Below are positions 21,001 through 31,438 of a stretch of DNA of 38,462 nucleotides, piece after piece (the stretch's first letter is position 1; every line of letters begins with the position of its first letter). Origin of the DNA: Lenisia limosa (Eukaryota > Breviatea); NCBI GenBank assembly GCA_001655205.1, contig LPNZ01005253.1, positions 1 through 38,462 on the forward strand, given 5' to 3'. The notes beneath the pieces were generated by a model. It saw only the letters and a list, made by a program, of their open reading frames with translations, ran no database searches and was not told the DNA's origin. The translations under genes were made by a program, and so were the position numbers.

Positions 21001-23890
21001 TCCTGTTGTTATTTCTCACAATTCAGTTTAAAACTGAGCATGACCGCACCTGCATTCTGGTCAAGAATCTTCCGGCCTCGGCCAATGAGGGCGACCTGAG
21101 GGCTCTTTTCGCTGAGAAGGCTGAAGTCTCAAGAGTGAGCTGGGTGTTTGTTTATGAAGGTATAATAAGACATATTTAGCTCTTCCTAACACCTTTGTAT
21201 AAGACATATTTAGCTCTTCCTAACACCATTGCAGTTCATTATGCCTGCAAGCAACACAATGGCGATCGTTCAGTTCCTAACAGCTGCGGATGCCAACCTT
21301 GCCTTCAACGCCTTGGCGTTCAAAAAGTCAGTGCCAGCATTTTCTCTTTCTTAAACCCGCATTATATTGCACCCCCGCTTGTCAGCACTTTGTTAGGTTC
21401 ATGCTTCCATAGATATGACTAGGGCCATAACCTCCCAGGTACAAGTTCCACCCTCTGAAGCTTCAATACCTTCCCTCAAGCGTATTCACTGCCTGTATGA
21501 TGGCCACCGATGATTGATTGGATATTCAAAGTATTGACATACGGGGGGGGGGGGGNNNNNNNNNNNNNNNNNNNNNNNNNNNNNNNNNNNNNNNNNNNNN
21601 NNNNNNNNNNNNNNNNNNNNNNNNNNNNNNNNNNNNNNNNCTACGAATGAATATTTCATATGTCTTTCTCATTTGCTGATTATGCATAATTTATGTTTAG
21701 ACAGGTTTTCAAAAGCTTTCTCCTGACATTTTTAGCTGTGAAGAAGGAAGTTGGTTCAACAATCATAGACCATGAAGAAACAGAACGTGGGGATGGGAGG
21801 TATTGAAGAGAATAAGTTTTATTTGGGCAACATGATCCCAATGCACTACAATCAAGTGCAATTTGCTATTGAATGATCTGACCATTTTTGTAGCGAGGGT
21901 ATGGGTGTGTCCATTGTGCCTGCATTCAATAATCCCCTGTAGTTACGAAGGAGCAAGAGCAGGCCCTTCAAGAGGTCCAAACACCCACTGTGTCCCTCTT
22001 TGTCAGAAACCTGGACTTCACCACAACTGTAAGGGGGGGGTACCATCCAAATTTGGTTAATGTGGACAAAATTAAAGGGGGAAATTTTTGTACGCTAATG
22101 AGGGCTGATCTATATTTTTGTCATGTATTCAAACCCCTTTGTAAAATGGGAATGAATAGGTTTTTTTTTTCTAACAAATTCTCATTCACCTCCCACCCCA
22201 GGATGCGCGGCTGACGGAAGTGTTCAGCCGAGTGGGAGAGGTGGTCAGGGCCCTGATTGGCAAGAAGAAGAACGACAAGGGCAAGGAACTCAGCCAAGGT
22301 GAGCCGGAAAGGATTGAGATACTCTGATGCTCAGAGGGGGTGGGCAGATAGAGGGGGATGACATACGGTTTTTGATTGCTTAGGATGGGCACATGTTGAG
22401 TACCGATCGAAGAACGACGCTATGAACGCACTTAAGAAGTTGCAGGTGAGTTTGCTTGTACTGCTAACATTTCTGGGGCGCTGAGCAATAAATACTTGTT
22501 TTTCTCCACCATAAATTCCTGTTTATCTGCTGAAGGGCTTGGAGGTTGACGGACGAAAAATCGAAATTCAGCTGTCTGAAAGGAAATCAACAGTGAAAGA
22601 AGTCAAGGTATGAACGAAGAACAACTTTTTGTGTAATTTGTTTTTGTAGATTCTCGGCATTCTATTTTAACACACACATCAGTCGATTTACCGAGAAGTC
22701 TATTACCCCCTCCCCCGCACCCTGATGTTTTAGCGTAAGGAAGAGGCTCATCCCGAGAACTGCAGCCGCACCAAACTCTTAATCAAGAACATGCCGTTCC
22801 AAACCAACAAAAAGGAAGTACGTCCCATTTTTAGGCCATCCATCAGACATCATATGCATTTCATCGGAAATATTTTTGATTGAGTGTCTAACCCTGACAG
22901 ATCCGACAACTCTTCCAGCCCTTCGGAGAGATCAAGTCGCTGCGCCTACCGACGAAGCATGATGGCAGCCTCAGAGGTTTCGGCTTCATTGAACTCGGCA
23001 CTCCAAGTGAGGCCAAGAACGCAATGGAAAGCCTTGCGGGTGAGCTGGAGGGTTGCAGATCTGGGACTATGGGGACGAAGGATGGTGTGTAGTTTACTCT
23101 TGCCCAAAGGGCTGTTATTCCACATTTGATGTTTCTTTTACAGACGGCGACAGGCCTGGGCTTTGTTTTGTTTTTTTGTTTTTTTGTTGTTATCAACCCT
23201 TGTGTGTTGTCAGCCAACAGAGTTGATTGGGCAAATTTTTCAATTTAACCCCCCCCCCCTAGCCACTCATCTGTACGGTCGGCATTTGGTGCTGCGATGG
23301 GCTCAAGAGGAGGAAAGCCTTGCTGCCAAGAGAGAAAAGGTCAACGGTCTTTTTAGAGTCTTCATAAAGTAGTGTCAAAGCTGTTGAATAGTTAATTTGC
23401 CCACATAACCCCTCACCCGTCTGCAAGAACACACTTACGATGTAGGCAGGAGAGCAGTGGGAAGTTGCAGCTCATGGAAAGGGTTCGTGGGCACATTTAA
23501 CAACATGTTCTCTCTATCTTGCTCCATGTGTCTCTGGGTATATACATATGTAATTGTGTGCCGGTTTAATTCAATCCATTTTACATGCCAGGTAAAACTG
23601 GCGATGGAGCTGTTCTTGAGGAAGGTCGTGATAAGTCTTTCCAGGTGAGTTAATAGCAATGTTAATACTCATATTAAACAACTGAGGACACCCCTCTCCG
23701 TAAACACTTTTTTATTTGCATTTGAATGTGGATTGTTTAGACATTGTAATTCGTCAACTCACCCCCCCCCCCCCNNNNNNNNNNNNNNNNNNNNNNNNNN
23801 NNNNNNNNNNNNNNNNNNNNNNNNNNNNNNNNNNNNNNNNNNNNNNNNNNNNNNNNNNNNCAGAAGCCCAGGAAGAAAAAGAGGAACTAG
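18011..23890 (+). CDS. RBM19: RBM19/MRD1-type multiple RNA-recognition-motif protein
   Basis: RBM19 (yeast Mrd1) binds pre-rRNA and is needed for early small-subunit ribosome assembly in the nucleolus. The start is ATG 18011 (MFSLKESRICVKNLPKYLG). RRM1 spans 18011-18372 over two exons and is followed by the family's DPSLARPWSKH tract and a lysine/glutamate linker, then acidic segments (SSDDDEY). RRM2 is 19447-20150 (TGRLIVKGIHVSSTEDDIKK). The diagnostic WNALF region follows at about 20505-20640, then MAVRVALAETQAVSDVKKWL. The next RRM starts at about 21030 (RTCILVKNLPASANEGDLRA), another at about 21985 (VSLFVRNLDFTTT), and the last runs about 22770-23340 (TKLLIKNMPFQTNKKE, RGFGFIELGTPSEAKNAMES, THLYGRHLVLRWAQEEESLA). 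The proposed last exon encodes KPRKKKRN and TAG. Roughly 20 introns occur. Gaps at 21556-21640 and 23775-23860 hide sequence. The order of domains matches the six-RRM animal form. Confidence 0.9.
18896..18928 (+). other. 33-base intron candidate in the RBM19 gene
   Basis: GTAGGAGCTC...TTTTTCAG between codons for DQDEI and DFNESSDDDEY. It has canonical ends, a pyrimidine tract before AG, a length divisible by three and no stop, so both splicing and retention keep the frame. Removal yields a continuous acidic tract, which supports it as an intron. Confidence 0.5.
19962..20013 (+). repeat. Duplicated splice donor in the RBM19 gene
   Basis: GGGTCATGCTTTGAAGGTAC(A) occurs at 19962-19982 and again at 19993-20013, a 31-base period with a G-rich spacer. 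Both copies carry AAG|GTACA, the donor that ends the RRM2 exon encoding VAFVTFMFPGHALK. The first copy gives the correct frame into the next exon (AQSESSEMFISGKRVWVEAA). Use of the second would shift the frame. Confidence 0.9.
21165..21232 (+). repeat. 34-bp tandem duplication before a splice acceptor
   Basis: Two copies of ATAAGACATATTTAGCTCTT plus flanking bases, with a period of 34 bases and few differences. They lie within the short intron after the RRM exon ending ALFAEKAEVSR. The second copy ends ATTGC and runs into the acceptor CAG|TTCATTATGCC; the first copy ends TTTGT and lacks the acceptor. Confidence 0.85.
21556..21640. other. Assembly gap (85 N)
   Basis: In the RBM19 gene after a G13 run, between two RRM-coding blocks. 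Confidence 0.95.
23775..23860. other. Assembly gap (86 N)
   Basis: Just before the last RBM19 exon, after a C13 run that probably belongs to a 3' splice-site tract. Confidence 0.95.
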
Positions 23891-24093
23891 AGTGTGTTCA
23901 GTCATTTCAGGTATCTATGTCTACAGCGTTCTTCATCATGTATTTGTCCAATCCATTTGGATTTTAATTACTTCATATGTTACCAGTCTTCTCCCTCTCA
24001 TTAAAGCAACGCAAGGCCTTGTGAACCCTAGAATAGCGGAGAATAAATACACAGGAAACAGGCTCTATAGTACACAAACTACCATGATGACTC

Positions 24094-24570
24094 CTACGCT
24101 TCTCTAAACGAGAAGGCTGGTTGATATTCCTCGAAAACGGCCGGAGGGGCTTGGTTGATCAACTCCAACCTAGAAACAGTGAGGTCTTGTGTACACCGTT
24201 CATATGCATATCGATATGACAAATTATATGCAAGACATTATCACACCCGAATTCAAGATCCCACTTTTTTCGCTCCTCTTCAAGCCTCTTCTTGACAAGT
24301 TTCTTCCTCTTCGACTCCATGAGGATCTCTCTCATTCGGTCCTCTTCAGTGGTGTCGCGAGTCAGGTTGTGGATCGTGAGCTCTTCCGCCTTCTTCAGCT
24401 CTTCTTTTTGCTAGAATGGATTAAAACTGCTCCATGGGCTTGTCAAATAATTGTCTGAGCATTTGACTATGATCTGTCATCCTGGATCTCACTGAAAGAT
24501 TGAGGAGCGGAGATTTCTTCTTTTGTTCCTCAGTCAACTCAGTGGCACCATCAACAGTTTGCCTTGACAT
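24094..24570 (-). CDS. Charged coiled-coil exons: short gene, or 3' end of the next one
   Basis: Three exons read leftwards: about 24490-24570 (MSRQTVDGATELTEEQKKK), about 24243-24415 (LKKAEELTIHNLTRDTTEED, then MREILMESKRKKLVKKRLEE) and about 24094-24172 (LELINQAPPAVFEEYQPAFS, then TAG at 24094). The middle exon is a strongly charged helix. The first exon begins with ATG directly after a plausible acceptor, so it may be a true start or an internal exon of the gene lying to the right. No family recognised. The stop is convergent with RBM19, leaving about 200 bases between them. Confidence 0.55.
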
Positions 24571-25177
24571 CTACCGGGTGAAAAAAAGGAGGGACTATTA
24601 CAATTATGTTTCCTTTTCTTACGAAAAGGCGGATCCATCAATAACCAATGTGAAAACACATTTCGATATGTTATGCGATTGTTTTCTCAAACTATGAAAG
24701 GGAGGGAGGAGTTCACATCTCCTTTATTGGTAAGAAATCTTGGACCACCACATCGATTATACATCGGCTACCCGGGGCTATGGGAATCAACACCCTTCCA
24801 CCCACCTTTTTGACATAGGCGTTGAACGGTATCGTTTTCTGTATACTAGCTAATGGGTGAATACTAGCCAAGTTTGGATGGTGGACACACAGAAGCACAG
24901 GCAGTATGAAAAAGCAAGAAAACCAACTACAGCAGTTGTCAAAGTAGCTCACTATTTAATTCAATTCCACGTGTAAACATCCATAGTGAAAATATAACAA
25001 AAAACCGACATGGGGTTTTTGACTTTTTGCATGATGCGAGACCGCTCCCACCATCAACGAACTCCTGACACTTTTGGGGCAACGGAGGCGGGCCGCTGCG
25101 TGTGCTTGATATCGATATCTTTGGCTGGACCGTATCCAAAAGCTCAAGGAACTGACAGTCTTGTTTGTCACCTGACA

Positions 25178-28100
25178 GTGCCGACACCTTTGCGGTCAAA
25201 CACAGTGAATGCTAGCTGGTGTACGTAGTGGAAGCCGAACCCATCATCTTTCTTACAAATGTCAATAAACACAATAAAACACGTACCTTGCCGAGGAAGA
25301 CACTGTCATCTTGCTTCCTGGTATAGGGCTTCTGAATCGGTTAGCTAGGCCAACTTTCAAGGATGAGTATATAATACATGAAAAATCAATTCGTTACCCT
25401 TGTCTTTCGTATCACTATAGCAACCCAGACATACCTTGGGCTTGATACCTGATTCGGCAATCAACTCATCAACGTTAGATGTGACTTCTTGTGGGGCATT
25501 GTGCATATCAAGGATATTCTCTGTTGGGGTTAGAACGCGCGAAACATTATTTGTAATAGGATCTGCAAACATTTGTAATATTATGATATTATGACAGTAA
25601 GAGTCCTCATAGACAACAAGGAAATGTCATATACTATTTTGGTGAGGACTCAAACCAAAACTATTTTAGTATTCCAACATACTTCCAGGAATTCTATATC
25701 TAGATTGAGGTGGGACTGCAGTGCCATCTCTAGATAGGTCAAGGGGAGGTGGGAGGGTATTGTTTTTCAAATATTTTTACTCAAATGTCATAAGAAACAA
25801 TAACATTCGACTTTTGTCAGTAGAAGGAGGACCCACGAACCGAATTGCTTTTCTTTGTGCTTTGAAGTTATCGAAAGTGCTTTTGACTGCGATTTGGCCT
25901 TCCCGCATCTCAATAAACTGGGGTGTAGTTACACAATATTGGATGTGTATAAATAGAAGTGCGATACCAAACGAAGTCATTTCTCATTCAGTACTAATAA
26001 TGAGAGTATCGATATTAGATGATATGGGCTGTAAACACAGCTATCTGCGTGCCTCCCCAGCTATTAACCTTTACCCGAAAATTTCCAACCTCTTCTTCAG
26101 TTGGAAGAGCAATAGCCATTTTCATGAGACCAGTATTCTCGTCCCTTCGTCCAGCACCGCGACCGCCTGTGGCTAAACATAGCTTGCCATTTCCATCTTG
26201 ACGGTGAGACTGCAGGAACAAGAAGGTCGGATGATAAGTGATCAAAAGGTTTAAACTGACCAAAGCCGTTCACACCAAAAGAAGAATTTCACCAATCATT
26301 TGACTTTCAACTATAAATCATCTTATTTCATTTGAGATACTACACCGTTTTCTACCTCCCTCTTGCAGTTCCCCTTCCTACCATCCTGGATTCTAGGCTT
26401 AGGTCGGCGGATGAATGGGTCGAAGTCTCGGCGGTAGGGCTTCGAGGTGGTTTCCTGAAGCGTAAAGCCGAGTCATATACACACATCTATTGTGATTCAA
26501 GCATGGGATGCTAGTCTTACAGATGCGGATANNNNNNNNNNNNNNNNNNNNNNNNNNNNNNNNNNNNNNNNNNNNNNNNNNNNNNNNNNNNNNNNNNNNN
26601 NNNNNNNNNNNNNNNNNNNNNNNNNNNNNNNNNNNNGCGCTCCCTCTTCAACTGGGCCTCAGACTTGTCCTTGTCCAGTTCAGGGTCACCAGCGACGCTG
26701 TCAAGAAGATCCTCGTGGATGTACGGTACGCCAATGTTTCTGGCTTTTGTCTTCTGCTTCATTGTGAACTTCATGTCATCAAGGTCGACATCGCCCCGAC
26801 GGCGGAGTGCGAGCGGTGGTGGCGGGTCTATGGGATAAGAATCGGGCAGGCTTTGGTAATATTTCCAGATATTATAAAAATCAACTAATATCACGAACTG
26901 GTTAAGAAATGAACAAAATTAATATCATAGAATCAAAGCGAAACAAGTCAACCCCCACCATTTTCAGGCCTTGGATGGGCCGCAAGAGCTACAAGCTCTG
27001 GAGATACTGAAACAACTTGATCAACATTGAGAGACTCTTGTGGGACGGCGGGAGTAGCATGCTCATCGGCGGTGGCGGGAGTTTCTTGTTTAGTGCCTTC
27101 TTGGCTGACACCAGACTCGGACTCGGTGATTGGCTTTTCTTTGCCATTAGCGTCCAGATGGCCCGGAAGAAGGTCGGATGGAACTGCGGGCTCTGCTTCA
27201 GCCTCTTGGCCCTTGCTGGTGATGGGGTTGTTCGAGTTTTGTGCGAAAAACTGAAAGGGTAATAAGGTAAAGTGGTATTTTTTTAATGATAAAAATACGG
27301 TCTAATGTGTAATAGTGATATTAGAGGTAAAATATGACTTTGGCAGATGTTTGCCGCATAATAACATTGGAAACTGCTTTGTTTTTATGGAGTACATGAT
27401 ACCAGATCAAAAATAAAGAAAAGACTTCTATTCTCAAAAGTCCACATGCCCTCCATACCGAAGATGAAGGAGCGCTGACGTTTCCCTTGTTATTACAAAT
27501 ATTTGGCTTTTGAATGCGATAGTGGCTGAGGTCAGCCTTCGGGGCTTCCTCCCGCTTTTGGTTTCGTCGGAAGGCTTGTGACTGGTAAAGGGACCGGTCA
27601 ACTCGAGTGCTCCTTCGCTGGTTGATTTGCTAAACAATGAGGCGCGGCAAAATAAAATAGCGAGATTTTTACAAGAAAAACAAATGCACTTTTGAAATTA
27701 TTCCTACAGAAAAAACAAACCTGCGGGGAAATACTCTTCTTGCTGATTTTATTGATTGGCGGGTTGGCAAAGAAACTGTTCTTGGAGTTTAACTCAGCGA
27801 AGCAGTTTTCGATCTGCGTGCGAATATCTTCTTCCCCTTCCTCTGCCACTTTTTTTGCTTTCTGTTTTTCCTTTTTGAACTCCTCAAGGTCCTTCTCCGC
27901 TGTTTCATAAGAAGCCACCTCAATGATCGCAGTCTTGGGCTTGTCTGACTTTCCCTCTTCCTCCCTCTTCCTCTCCTCCTCTTTCTTCGCCTCAGCCTCA
28001 GCCTCCAAAGCAAGTTGTTGCTCTGCAGCGGCTACTTGCGCCAATTCCTCGCGTTCACGCTCGGCTTCCGCATCCTCCGCGGCCTGAAGCCGGTTCATTA

Positions 28101-30870
28101 CCATCATGGCAGCCTCAATTTCATCCTCACTGGGCCGGACATGTGGCTGGAACTCGGCTGGGATAAGCACAGTGCCCGACTGGACTCCAGGCCTGGATAC
28201 AGTGTCTTCAGCTTCTGGTGGCTGGGATGTTGGATCTTCGGATTTTTCAGATTTATCTTGTGGCGTTGGGGCGAAAACTTTTCTGGCGTTTTGTGACCAG
28301 TTGTGGTTCTTAATGATTTTAGCCGGGTCAGCCGCATGGGGATTGATGGACAGTTCTCCAGTAGTAAAGGTCATGGCGTTTTCCGGGGTCAGTGGTTGGA
28401 CTTGCGAGTCTCCAAACACCTTCGGAAGGTCGAAGTTCAGTTCAATCTTCTCTGCTTCGGTGGTAATAAGGCCGCGCTCAGCAGGCTTTTCTTCAATGAG
28501 ACTCGGGTCCTCCAGGGTCGGGAAAATGGTCAACAGAGGTTGTCTGTTGGGTGAAAAAAGGATATAATATTGCAATACGAGTAAAAAATACCATAGTTAC
28601 CCCCCCCCCCCCCCCNNNNNNNNNNNNNNNNNNNNNNNNNNNNNNNNNNNNNNNNNNNNNNNNNNNNNNNNNNNNNNNNTTCAAGGTCTTATCAGGCGAC
28701 ATGAAAACCTACAAGAAGGTTAGTTGAAGTTTATTGTCGAGGAGGGGTATTTTCTTTGCGGAAATACAGAAATAGCATAAGCATAATCAAAGAACAAAGA
28801 GTTCTTTTGATATTATTCGAGTTTCCTCTAAAAAGATTCGCAATAAATCCACGATAAGCGTAATAGAAATTTTTGGGCTTGAGAAGCAGTGAATGTCCCG
28901 TGCGAACCTTGAACTTTGGGTACTGGGCAAAGGTGGCAAATGACGCCTCAACTCGCTCGATGATTTGCGCCTCATATTCCTCATAAGGCACATCAGGGTG
29001 GGGGAGGGGGATGACCTGAACGCTCTTCTTCTTGCGACCTAGACGGTGAGGGGTATCTGATGGAAAAAAATTGAAGTATTTAAGAAAACGTCTCAAAAGT
29101 GGTGGGAATAGAAAATTAGGCACGAAAAAAGAAATAGAACAGTAACAGACCAGGGGGGTGATATTGGGGCGCAGGCTTCTTGGTGGGTGTTGAAGAGGGG
29201 ATCATTACAAGTGTAGATGCTACCCATTGACCCGCGTGCTGGCCTGCTGTGATGCTACATGCGTGAAAACCCACATGATATACATACATATTATGCATTA
29301 TATAAATAACAAATGTGGTCATGATATGGAAGGTTGGGTTTCAAAGGACAGTAGTGAATTCCGTCATGTCAGAGTATAATGTCCAAAAGAGCTCACGGTG
29401 TTGAAAGACCCTTAACATCTTCCGTCTTTTCGTATTCGTAAACCACCGGGTGGATCACAAGATCCGTTGATGGAACTGTAGGGTAAATCCGTTAAATGAG
29501 AAGTGGGGAAATGCATGCGAAAAAAAAAAATGTAGCTGTAATTATCTAATTTGTATCTAAAATGGAATATACTTGTTGTTAAGAGCAAGCAAACAACCAC
29601 ATACCTCCTTGAGGAACCTCCTGGGGAGTACCGAAACAGTCTGACACAATTGCAATCGAATGTATTCCGCCTAAACGTCAAAAAAAGGCTGAGGGCAACG
29701 CTAAACAAGGCCAAGGAATAGAAGGATTCAAACGGTATTCACAAGCCCCATTCCACCCTACAGTTGAACTTGGAATTAACTCGATAAGAAACATGAGCTC
29801 CCTCATGATACACACCAGTCTGCACCTCCGGAACCCTGTGTTGTTAAGACGATGTATCAGGAGATGGATAATTATCTACAATTCCTTGTTGACAGGGTTT
29901 CTTTTCAAAAAAAAGAGTCTGAAAATGGTGCCGTATCAAGAAATAAAGGATGTTGCCAGAAATTTGGTTTTTCCCTAACCCTACTTTGAACAGAGAGGTA
30001 GGGTTGCAGGTTTCGCAAGGTCGACACTAACAAAAGAATACTAAAACAATTAGCTATTATGAGGTAACCAGGTCTGTTCAAGAGCGATCTTCAAGAAAAC
30101 AAATGATTCAAAGGTTCTTGACCACTAGGGGTACTACAGTAACTGAGGGCTGTTGCAATAAAAATGACCTCTTATTGCACAGTCAAACGAGAGGCCAATT
30201 ATCTATTCTCCTCAAAATGCTGTTATTTAGGTATGCCAATCACTGCACCTCCAGAACGCTGTAAATTGCGATCAATATCCATCGTTAACTAAAATGCCAC
30301 TATCAAACCTCAGGGAAATTGACACCCATGATGCCAAATGCTGGCCGGGCAAACCCCTCAACTCGCTCAATTTTGGGGCTGCAAATGAAAACCTTGAGTC
30401 GCTGTTTTGGTAAGAAGAAAGACTGAAAGGTGGTAAATCTAATAAAATACTGGTACTCTTGAAAAATCCGTCCTAAAATTCAAATAAAGTCTTGATGTGA
30501 TCTAATTTAGAAAAGAGGGTTCGTCCAGGTTGAAAGTAGATTACTTTTAATGAGAGATGATCCGATTAACAATTTAAATCCTTGGTATGCAGGACTCAAG
30601 TGAAGCACCCCCTCACCACAAGATTTTTTTCGCATGGGGAAGAAAGGTACTCTATCACAGCAGGTAGGCCTAGGATATTGCGGAAGTGAAAGCTAAACAG
30701 TTAAAAGATAAACTGGTGCTCTAGTCTTTTTGACCAAGGGACTCACTCAGTTATCAAAACAATGATGGCGGAGATTTCATTTGAAGCGACGCTCCTGGAT
30801 TTGAGCAGGTCAGCCAGGCCATCAGTAGGGTTGGTGACGACAGCTACCGTGCCAAGTCGAACTACATGGT
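25178..30870 (-). CDS. Large unrecognised protein with acidic coil and EF-hand-like loop
   Basis: Candidate exons, 5' to 3': 30743-30870 (LGTVAVVTNPTDGLADLLKS), about 30312-30375 (KIERVEGFARPAFGIMGVNF), about 29604-29672 (AEYIRLQLCQTVSVLPRRFL), about 29403-29478 (STDLVIHPVVYEYEKTEDVK), about 29150-29240, about 28908-29056 (VIPLPHPDVPYEEYEAQIIE), 27721-28543 (largest, about 274 codons), about 27440-27635, about 26958-27250 (disordered), about 26637-26825 (MKFTMKQKTKARNIGVPYIH), about 26390-26481 (SKPYRRDFDPFIRRPKPRIQ), about 25800-25935 (FIEMREGQIAVKSTFDNFKA), about 25437-25563, 25286-25331 and 25178-25230 (LAFTVFDRKGVGTVR). The largest exon starts PLLTIFPTLEDPSLIEEKPA and passes into an E/A/K-rich coil. 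The FDRKGVGTV segment resembles a degenerate EF-hand loop like that of the axonemal protein EFCAB2/DRC8, but the following half is not clear. A ciliary role is only a guess. The start codon was not found and two N gaps intervene. Confidence 0.5.
26532..26636. other. Assembly gap (105 N)
   Basis: Interrupts an exon of the large unrecognised minus-strand gene, just after its SEAQLKRER segment. Confidence 0.95.
27721..28543 (-). other. Largest exon of the unrecognised gene
   Basis: An open frame of about 823 bases with an acceptor at 28544 (CCAACAG) and a donor at 27720 (CCGCAG|GTTTG). The first half is mixed sequence (ELNFDLPKVFGDSQVQPLTP, FTTGELSINPHAADPAKII). The second half is a long charged helix rich in E, A and K (AEREREELAQVAAAEQQLAL). 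The good length and clean splice sites make it the anchor for this gene. A long frame on the opposite strand is a shadow caused by codon composition. Confidence 0.75.
28616..28679. other. Assembly gap (64 N)
   Basis: Next to a C16 run; on the minus strand this is a G tract leading into GTAAC, a possible donor. Confidence 0.95.
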
Positions 30871-31438
30871 CAGAATGCCAGCGTAAATTTCACAATGCCA
30901 TTCCCCTCCTGTTTCCTTAAGTCCCTCCCTAGTATCCTTAAGTCCCTCCCTAGTCCTTACAAGACTAAAAAAACATCTTAATATCAGAACTACACTCGGT
31001 TACTCGTAACATCAGCATGAACTCATCAGAACAAATATGTACCGAATTGTGTATTGTAAAGCAAGGTTCAAAGCTCGTTTCCAGTTGCAATGTTAATAAA
31101 CAGCCTACTATGATGAGAGTGCTTGAAGACCGTCAGGTTTGTGTTAGCAACACAGGGGGGATGAGAGGGTTGATCCCCCATCCTAGCAATCTAGTGATAC
31201 CAACAGTTCTCGTGTCCGCAATTTTTTACACTTGTTTTCTATTGTTTTACTAATTTTGTTGTTGGTGGTACCAAGAAGAAGGCGGGAGGGGGAAAGAATT
31301 TCTGAATTGTGTTTTGGTGGAGATTCAATTCACGGTTTTTTTCTTTATAAGCAAAACACAAAGCGCAAACGAGTTGTTTCCCAGCCTCTTTTTCTGCCAC
31401 TTACTTGTCTATTAATCTTATATTTACTTTAAAACAAT
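30871..31438. promoter_or_regulatory. Intergenic region between two divergent genes
   Basis: Upstream of the CCDC130-like start at 31439 and of the first exon found for the minus-strand gene, whose true 5' exon may also lie here. It contains a 21-bp tandem duplication at 30915-30955. No clear core-promoter motif. A plus-strand frame at 31017-31253 has no family resemblance and is not called. Confidence 0.4.

Noticed and set aside
23163-23372. Hydrophobic, F-rich frame resembling a membrane segment
   Set aside because: It arises from T-rich intron sequence in the RBM19 gene before a C-tract acceptor.
25721-26176. 151-codon plus-strand open frame
   Set aside because: It covers introns and the reverse of minus-strand exons, and no protein-like motif is seen.
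28106-28567. 153-codon plus-strand open frame
   Set aside because: It lies exactly opposite the largest exon of the minus-strand gene; the charged helical frame on minus, with clean splice sites, explains it.
29819-30275. Two similar words (CTGCACCTCC-GAAC-CTGT) about 430 bases apart as a repeated exon
   Set aside because: Similarity is limited to about 22 bases and neither copy sits in a convincing spliced frame.
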